DNA of 64,000 nucleotides from Holzapfeliella floricola DSM 23037 = JCM 16512 (lineage in GTDB: Bacteria > Bacillota > Bacilli > Lactobacillales > Lactobacillaceae): contig NZ_AYZL01000008.1 of assembly GCF_001436605.1 (NCBI RefSeq), positions 1-64,000 on the forward strand, read 5' to 3'. Positions 58,940 to 64,000 of this stretch are shown piece by piece. Below the pieces are notes generated by a model. It saw only the letters and a program-made list of their open reading frames with translations, was not told where the DNA came from and made no database searches. How positions within the stretch are numbered: the first letter of the stretch is position 1; each line of letters begins with the position of its first letter. The position numbers were made by a program, and so were the translations under genes.

Positions 58940-61252
58940 CTATCCAGTTCTTTTCTTGATTCCGATCAATCCTAGTCCCATAATTATAGTCAGACCAATC
59001 AATGATAATACTTTATTTAAAAATTTTTGACTGCCAGTTTGAGGTAGTTGCTGATTTTCAGTATTATCAGTTGACTTATCGAGGCTGTTTTTATTATTGT
59101 CGAAAGAAGGCTCAGGACCAGGAGAAGGCTCAGGACCAGGAGAAGGCTCAGGACCAGGAGAAGGCTCAGGACCAGGAGTAGGTTCAGGAACAAACCTTGC
59201 CGGAATATTCACGTTAATACTATTGGACCTTAGAGGATTAACAATAAAAGCCTCCCCACTTGATTCAGTCATAGGCAAACTATTGTTTGGTAAGCTGAAC
59301 GAACCGTTTTCATTAACTGTAAAAAAATCATCGAATCCAGGTAATGAAACAGTTGTGCCTGGTTTATAAGTTCGACCTTCTGAGTTGATAGGCGTTACTT
59401 GATAATCATTATTATTATCTTTTTCAAAATTGATACTAGCTAAATCAGCACGGTAAACAGAAACAATGAAGTCACTAGTGAATCTATTACCAGCAATGTC
59501 TTCGTAAGAGTAAGTGATAGGATAATCTCCCTCTACATTTGTGTCAACAGATCCGGAAATAGAATTGATATCAAAAGCAATGGGGTCATCATAAGCATCA
59601 CGTATTTCGGTGATATTATCGTTTGGATTCCAATTATTTCCCGCTTCTACTCTAGAATTTTGACTGACAATTTTTGCTTTGGTAGGCAAAACATTAATGG
59701 TAACAGTTCCTAAAGGAGCTCCAATAGTATTTTTTTGATAGTCATATTCAGCGAAATAGACTGAATGTATACCAGGTATTCTAGTATCGATAGAAGTTAA
59801 ATTTTCATCATTGTCTATTTCATAATAAGGTGGGTTAAATGCTTTAACAATGTTGTCGTTTATATTCCAAGTTGCTTTAGGTCCAGCAATTAAGGTTAAA
59901 TTTTTAAATTCATAATCGGGATCACCTGCTGGATTGTACTGCGAAATGACAACGGTTACGTCTTTAGAAGAACGAATGCCGTGACTATTCGTATAACTAT
60001 AGTTAAAGTTATATTGTCCCTGTTCTTTTGAATTAAAGTTTGTTACAAGATTATTATCTCGAGTAATTGTAGGAGAAACTTTTTCGGTAACATCGCCATC
60101 ATAGGTATCAGTAATCGTTGCTAATTTGGAAAAGTCAAAATTACTGTTGGTATCTAATCTAATATTATTACCATAGTTTAATTGAATATTTGGTTTGAAT
60201 TTACCATTATCTGGGTTGATAATGGTGTCATAAATTTCTTTGTTTTTAAATAAGGGATTGAGATGGTATAAAGCGTTCATAGACAAATGGTAAGTCTTAT
60301 TTTTACCATCAGCAGGTAAGCCATCTTTTGTTTTGGCAACAACAGCGATTTGCAAGGCACGTTCTTGAAGTTCACTAGAATTTAGTTCAATGTACCCTTC
60401 ACGTTTATCATCACTAGTATAAATGACACGAGAAGTGGCATCCCGTGTGACCAAAATAGGTTTTTTGCTATCCATTCTAGTCCACATATAAATTTTTGCT
60501 AAATCTAGATTATCATCTAATTTAAACCAGACGGCACCATTATCAGTTTTGGCGTTGCCCAAAATATTATAAATAGCACTTCCACTAATATAAGGTCCTT
60601 CGTTTGTAAAAGTTGCATATTTATTAGTGTCATCACTGGGATCTTGTGTTAAGAGTGAATTAATCGTATCATCAGCGAAAACCAAATTATCATTTTGATA
60701 TCCTGATCCCACAATCCATGTTCCAGAAGGGCCGATATTCGTTGTATTTGTGATAACAGCCGAGTTTGAAAGGGTATAATCTGTATTTTGATGATTTAAA
60801 GTAACACTTACGGGATATTCACGGTCTTGATTTTGGGCGGTGACTTTAAATGTTATATACCAATCAATATTTTGAGTGGCTTGTGAAAGATCTAAATCTC
60901 TGTTGAAGTTCAGAACAGCTTGATTACTATTTTGTACGATGGTTTCATTACCTGTTCCACCTAAAATAGTTGTTGAGTTTGGAACAACAATTCCTGGAAG
61001 GTTAATGGTGATAGAGTCAGAAGTTTTTAGGGTTTCAACTTGACCTCTGGGGATAGAAATTTTGATATATTTTGTGTCGGTATTATTGGCTAATGTTGCT
61101 TGATTAAAGTTGTTGCTAATTTTAAATGTAATGGGACTTTTGTTTTGGGCAGCCAGTATGGTCGGTCGTGTACTTGCTGATAATGCTAATAGAGTAATAA
61201 ACAGTGAAATTATGATAAATTTATAATTCTTGTTTAAAAATATTTTTTTCAT
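58940..61252 (-). CDS. LPXTG-anchored surface protein, adhesin-like
   Basis: A 770-residue wall-anchored protein. Signal peptide to about residue 35, an N-terminal beta-rich region (about 40-350), and three Ig-like repeats (about 370-640) of the DUF5011/bacterial Ig type (TDTYDGDVTEKV, EGDYPITYSYEDIAGN). A small beta domain (about 645-690), a Pro-rich spacer of PGPEPS repeats, then LPQTG, a hydrophobic helix and the tail KKRTG for sortase A. No catalytic motif is seen, so an adhesin or matrix-binding role is likely. ATG follows AGGAGA. Monocistronic. Confidence 0.88.
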   Translation of the reverse strand: MKKIFLNKNYKFIIISLFITLLALSASTRPTILAAQNKSPITFKISNNFNQATLANNTDTKYIKISIPRGQVETLKTSDSITINLPGIVVPNSTTILGGTGNETIVQNSNQAVLNFNRDLDLSQATQNIDWYITFKVTAQNQDREYPVSVTLNHQNTDYTLSNSAVITNTTNIGPSGTWIVGSGYQNDNLVFADDTINSLLTQDPSDDTNKYATFTNEGPYISGSAIYNILGNAKTDNGAVWFKLDDNLDLAKIYMWTRMDSKKPILVTRDATSRVIYTSDDKREGYIELNSSELQERALQIAVVAKTKDGLPADGKNKTYHLSMNALYHLNPLFKNKEIYDTIINPDNGKFKPNIQLNYGNNIRLDTNSNFDFSKLATITDTYDGDVTEKVSPTITRDNNLVTNFNSKEQGQYNFNYSYTNSHGIRSSKDVTVVISQYNPAGDPDYEFKNLTLIAGPKATWNINDNIVKAFNPPYYEIDNDENLTSIDTRIPGIHSVYFAEYDYQKNTIGAPLGTVTINVLPTKAKIVSQNSRVEAGNNWNPNDNITEIRDAYDDPIAFDINSISGSVDTNVEGDYPITYSYEDIAGNRFTSDFIVSVYRADLASINFEKDNNNDYQVTPINSEGRTYKPGTTVSLPGFDDFFTVNENGSFSLPNNSLPMTESSGEAFIVNPLRSNSINVNIPARFVPEPTPGPEPSPGPEPSPGPEPSPGPEPSFDNNKNSLDKSTDNTENQQLPQTGSQKFLNKVLSLIGLTIIMGLGLIGIKKRTG
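59109..59180 (-). repeat. Four 18-base tandem repeats in the LPXTG gene
   Basis: Four consecutive copies of GGCTCAGGACCAGGAGAA (plus-strand reading), the last with one change. Each encodes SPGPEP in the wall-spanning spacer. The near-identity means the copy number is likely to vary between strains. Confidence 0.9.
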
Positions 61253-61363
61253 GACATGTCTCCTAAATATATTAACGGTAATATTTTTCTTACATATCTA
61301 TTAGACAATCAATTTAGGAAATCAGCAAATTATTACTCTGTATTTTAGAGAAAATTAATAATT

Positions 61364-61401
61364 AAAAAGCTGTCATAACAATTTGTTATGACAGCTTTTT
61401 A
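61364..61401 (-). terminator. Terminator of asnS
   Basis: AAAAAGCTGTCATAACA and its complement with a three-base loop, immediately downstream of asnS, with T tracts on both strands. Confidence 0.9.
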
Positions 61402-61407
61402 AGAGTT

Positions 61408-62799
61408 TTAAAATTCAGCATTACCTGGTGTTCTTGGGAATGGGATAACGTCACGGATGTTTTCCATACCTGTTACGTACATTAGAAGACGTTCAAAACC
61501 AACACCAAATCCTGAGTGCATGGTTTCACCGTATTTTCTAAGTTCTAGGTACCATTCATATTCTGTTGAATCTAAACCAAAGTCTTTGATTTTTTCTTCA
61601 AGAACGTCATAACGTTCCTCACGTTGACTACCACCAATTAATTCACCAATACCTGGTACCAACATATCAACAGCAGCAACTGTTTTGCCATCTTCGTTAG
61701 CACGCATGTAGAAGGCTTTTAGGTCTTTTGGATAGTCAGTCACAAATACGGGACGGTTAAAGATTTCTTCAGATAGGTAACGTTCATGTTCTGTTTGAAG
61801 ATCAATTCCCCAACTTACTGGGTACTTGAATTCTGTATCAGCTTTTTGAAGAAGATCAATTGCAGCAGTATAAGTTACACGAGCAAAAGGTTCTTCACTT
61901 GTTGTTTTTAGACGTTCAAGTAAAGTTTCATCAATGTTTTCGTTTAAGAATTCGAGTTCTTCTTTAGCATGGTCAAGTAGGTAGTTAACAACGTATTTCA
62001 ACATTGCTTCAGCGACTTCAATATTAGCATCTAAGTCAGCAAATGCCATTTCAGGTTCCACCATCCAGAATTCTGAAGCATGACGAGCAGTATGTGAGTT
62101 TTCAGCGCGGAAAGCAGGACCGAATGTATAGATGTTTTGGAAGGCTAGTGCAAAAGCTTCACCATTTAATTGACCACTGACTGTTAAGTTAGCTGGTTTT
62201 TTGAAGAAGTCTTCACTGTCGTTTACTTTTCCTTGATCATCTTTTGGTAAATTGTTCATATCAAGTGTGGTCACTCTGAACATTTCACCAGCACCTTCAG
62301 TATCGTTACTTGTAATAATCGGTGTATTTACATAAACAAAGTTATGTTCTTGGAAGAATTGGTGAATCGCAAATGAAGCTAGTGAACGAATTTTGAACAC
62401 TGAGTAGAAAGTATTTGTACGAGGACGCAAGTGAGCAATTGAACGTAAGTATTCAAAAGAATGACTTTTCTTTTGAAGTGGGTAATCACTATCTGATTGT
62501 CCTTCAACAGTCACTGAAGTGGCTTTCACTTCAAAGGGTTGTTTAGCATCAGGTGTATCGACAACATGACCAGTTACCTTAACCGTTGTGTTAATTGGCA
62601 TTTTAGTGATTTCATCATAGTTTTCTAGGTTTTTTAAGGCAATAACTTGCACATTTTTCAAAAATGACCCATCATTAAGTTCTAAGAAACTGATTTTTTT
62701 AGATGAACGAAGTGTTTTTAACCAACCGGTTAAGCTGATTTCAACTTCTTGGTCATGTGTTTGACTTTGGTATAAAGATTTTACTGAAACATTTTCCAT
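61408..62799 (-). CDS. asnS: Asparaginyl-tRNA synthetase
   Basis: A 463-residue class IIb synthetase: N-terminal OB-fold anticodon-binding domain (about 1-115, [18 protein letters not shown]), then the class II catalytic core. Motif 2 is [21 protein letters not shown] (given here in part: FRAEN...EFWMVEPE), and motif 3 is [15 protein letters not shown] near the C terminus. Charges tRNA-Asn. ATG preceded by ATGGAGG. Transcribed alone under a T-box leader. Confidence 0.96.
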   Translation of the reverse strand: MENVSVKSLYQSQTHDQEVEISLTGWLKTLRSSKKISFLELNDGSFLKNVQVIALKNLENYDEITKMPINTTVKVTGHVVDTPDAKQPFEVKATSVTVEGQSDSDYPLQKKSHSFEYLRSIAHLRPRTNTFYSVFKIRSLASFAIHQFFQEHNFVYVNTPIITSNDTEGAGEMFRVTTLDMNNLPKDDQGKVNDSEDFFKKPANLTVSGQLNGEAFALAFQNIYTFGPAFRAENSHTARHASEFWMVEPEMAFADLDANIEVAEAMLKYVVNYLLDHAKEELEFLNENIDETLLERLKTTSEEPFARVTYTAAIDLLQKADTEFKYPVSWGIDLQTEHERYLSEEIFNRPVFVTDYPKDLKAFYMRANEDGKTVAAVDMLVPGIGELIGGSQREERYDVLEEKIKDFGLDSTEYEWYLELRKYGETMHSGFGVGFERLLMYVTGMENIRDVIPFPRTPGNAEF

Positions 62800-62847
62800 T
62801 GGATAACCTCCATTAAGTTATGAATATTAAAGCTAAAAAGGCAAAAT

Positions 62848-63103
62848 AAAAAGCCTTCCATCCAGCAAAGGGACGAAAGACTTCGCGGTACCACCCAAAT
62901 TGTTACGAATAACCACTTTAAAAGCACAAAAAATGCTCTCTAACGATAACGGGTTAGTCACGTCTAGTCCTACTGTAATCAATGATTAGTTCAGATAGAA
63001 ACAAAGAAAGTGTTATTCGTGTTTAAAGAGCCTAAGTTGAGCTTTCACTATCCTCAATTCGCTTTATCGGGTTTAAACAGTACTCGTCTAACTTGTCGTT
63101 TTT
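62848..63103 (-). ncRNA. T-box leader of asnS
   Basis: The T-box sequence GGGTGGTACCGCG (minus strand, 62897-62885) is followed by the terminator stem GTCTTTCGTCC/GGATGGAAGGC and a T run at 62848-62881. Upstream, about 200 bases can form the Stem I region. Uncharged tRNA-Asn should stabilise the antiterminator and allow asnS expression. AAC triplets occur in the Stem I region, but I cannot assign the specifier loop by eye. A TATAAT lies at 63115-63110. Confidence 0.9.
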
Positions 63104-63200
63104 AACTCTATTATATTAAATTAAATATAACATAGTATTTTTTTTTGTAAAGGTAATTTACATGAACGCTTGACATAACCTTTAAGAAATTTTAAATGCC

Positions 63201-63230
63201 TTGGTTAAAGGGGTATGATTAAGCTATAAT
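63201..63230 (+). promoter_or_regulatory. Promoter of the fabH-type gene
   Basis: TTGGTT (63201-63206) and TATAAT (63225-63230) with an 18-base spacer predict a start near 63237 and a 33-base leader. A perfect TTGACA at 63170-63175 lacks a good -10. Confidence 0.45.
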
Positions 63231-63269
63231 TTTAATGATTGAATTTTAAATTAAGAAAAGGGAGTCCGC

Positions 63270-64000
63270 ATGGTTTTTTCAAAAATACTTTTAGCAACTC
63301 ACAAAGTTCCAAAAACAATTGTCACAAATGATGACTTAGCACAAATTATGGAGACGTCAGACGACTGGATTCAGTCTCATATTGGTATCAAAGAACGCCG
63401 AATGAGCCTTGAAGGTGAAAATACAAGCCAGCTTGCAACAGATGTCGCACTTGAACTTGTTGAACAAACAAACACCAAACCAGAAGAGATTGATTTGATT
63501 ATTGTGGCCACTTTTACTCCCGATAGTTTGGCACCAGCCACAGCAGCCATTATCCAAAAAGAATTGAAAGCCAAAAATGCGTGGGCCTTTGATTTGAATA
63601 CAGCTTGTTCAGGCTTTATGTCAGCGTTAAGTACGGCGGATAAATTCATCCAATCAGGTCAATATAAAAAAGTACTAGTGATTGCCTCAGATGTGAATTC
63701 AAAAATGCTTGATTTTAAAGATCGAACAAGTAGTGTGTTCTTCGGCGATGGTGCAGCTGGCGTCTTGTTAGGAGCTGGGGATCAACCACAAGTTATTGAT
63801 GAGAACCTATACACAGTCGATGATCAAGATTTGATTTATTCAGGTCGTGTGAATACAATTGACGATTTATCTGTGGATAATTATCCGTCAATTGGGGCTT
63901 TCCACCAGCATGGTCGTGGCGTTTATCAACAGGTTGTTTCAACAATTCCAAGTTATATTGAAAGTTTCCTAGCCAAAAACGAGCTAACTGTTGATGACAT
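63270..64000 (+). CDS. fabH: 3-oxoacyl-ACP synthase III (partial, runs off window)
   Basis: The first 243 residues of a thiolase-fold condensing enzyme, cut by the window end. SDDWIQSHIGIKERR is the N-terminal KAS III signature, the catalytic Cys113 is in NTACSGF, and FFGDGAAGVLLG is the conserved glycine-rich strand. The His and Asn of the active site lie past the end. It starts fatty acid synthesis by condensing acetyl-CoA with malonyl-ACP. ATG follows AAGGGAG. A related condensing enzyme outside fatty acid synthesis cannot be excluded without the rest. Confidence 0.87.
   Translation, partial: MVFSKILLATHKVPKTIVTNDDLAQIMETSDDWIQSHIGIKERRMSLEGENTSQLATDVALELVEQTNTKPEEIDLIIVATFTPDSLAPATAAIIQKELKAKNAWAFDLNTACSGFMSALSTADKFIQSGQYKKVLVIASDVNSKMLDFKDRTSSVFFGDGAAGVLLGAGDQPQVIDENLYTVDDQDLIYSGRVNTIDDLSVDNYPSIGAFHQHGRGVYQQVVSTIPSYIESFLAKNELTVDD

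Noticed and set aside
59109-59180. Short tandem repeats considered as a CRISPR-like array
   Set aside because: The units are contiguous with no spacers and lie in frame inside a coding sequence.
59097-59369. Plus-strand frame encoding Gly-Ser-Pro repeats opposite the LPXTG gene
   Set aside because: It is the mirror of the 18-base repeats coding the PGPEPS spacer; the start lacks a site and the frame is fully explained by the minus-strand gene.
1-64000. tRNA, rRNA or CRISPR loci
   Set aside because: None was noticed on either strand by eye; intergenic regions are short and accounted for by promoters, terminators and leaders. A tRNAscan or Infernal run would confirm.

Overview
The window is AT-rich chromosomal DNA from a low-GC Gram-positive bacterium, most likely a member of the Lactobacillales. 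The reasons are purine-rich AGGAGG-type ribosome binding sites on nearly every gene, frequent TTG/GTG starts, a T-box in front of asnS, a class Ib ribonucleotide reductase cluster (nrdHIEF), sortase (LPQTG) and WxL-like surface proteins, Bce-type FtsX transporters, and many short bidirectional intrinsic terminators. The genus cannot be fixed from the sequence alone. I see no tRNA, rRNA, CRISPR array, integrase or insertion sequence.

Layout. 0.1-9.2 kb: amino-acid permease with a C26 peptidase, small membrane and secreted proteins, glutathione peroxidase, oligoendopeptidase F, an LCP wall-polymer ligase and a secreted 3D-domain protein. 9.4-18.3 kb: ABC-F protein, ThrE-type exporter, a heterodimeric ABC exporter on the minus strand, a GNAT acetyltransferase, and an MFS drug exporter preceded by a structured RNA with its own promoter and terminator. 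18.4-23.9 kb: deoB-deoD nucleoside salvage, an unknown basic protein with TauE/SafE and DUF1634 proteins, and a GT-C-like membrane protein. 23.9-27.7 kb: nrdHIEF on the minus strand, with a palindrome matching the NrdR box upstream. 28.1-32.3 kb: an unknown exported protein, BrnQ, and two secreted wall proteins sharing one N-terminal module, each with a WalR-like direct repeat at the same distance from its -10 box. 32.5-38.9 kb: glnQHMP-type glutamine transporter, a Nat-type ABC exporter and HflX.

39.1-44.9 kb is a Bce-type bacitracin/lantibiotic-resistance locus: one ATPase, one full permease, a second full-length permease without its own ATPase, and a truncated third copy. The first two transcription units carry TTACA-N4-TGTAA operators, but no cognate two-component system lies in the window. 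45-52.8 kb: a ROK fructokinase behind two LacI/CcpA-type operators, a complete type I restriction-modification system (hsdR-hsdM-hsdS), a previously uncalled 59-aa membrane protein, and a fluoride riboswitch controlling a pair of Fluc (crcB) fluoride channels. 52.9-64 kb: a YdbS/YdbT-like PH-domain pair, a WxL-like secreted protein, a probable decayed minus-strand gene, HelD, an LPXTG adhesin-like protein, T-box-controlled asnS, and the 5' part of a fabH-type gene that runs off the end.

Points most worth checking are the structured leader in front of the MFS pump, the orphan Bce permease series with shared operators, a probable ATT start codon on the 3D-domain gene, and the WalR-like/BceR-like promoter architecture of the wall genes. 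Motif and family calls are by eye; no database search was possible.
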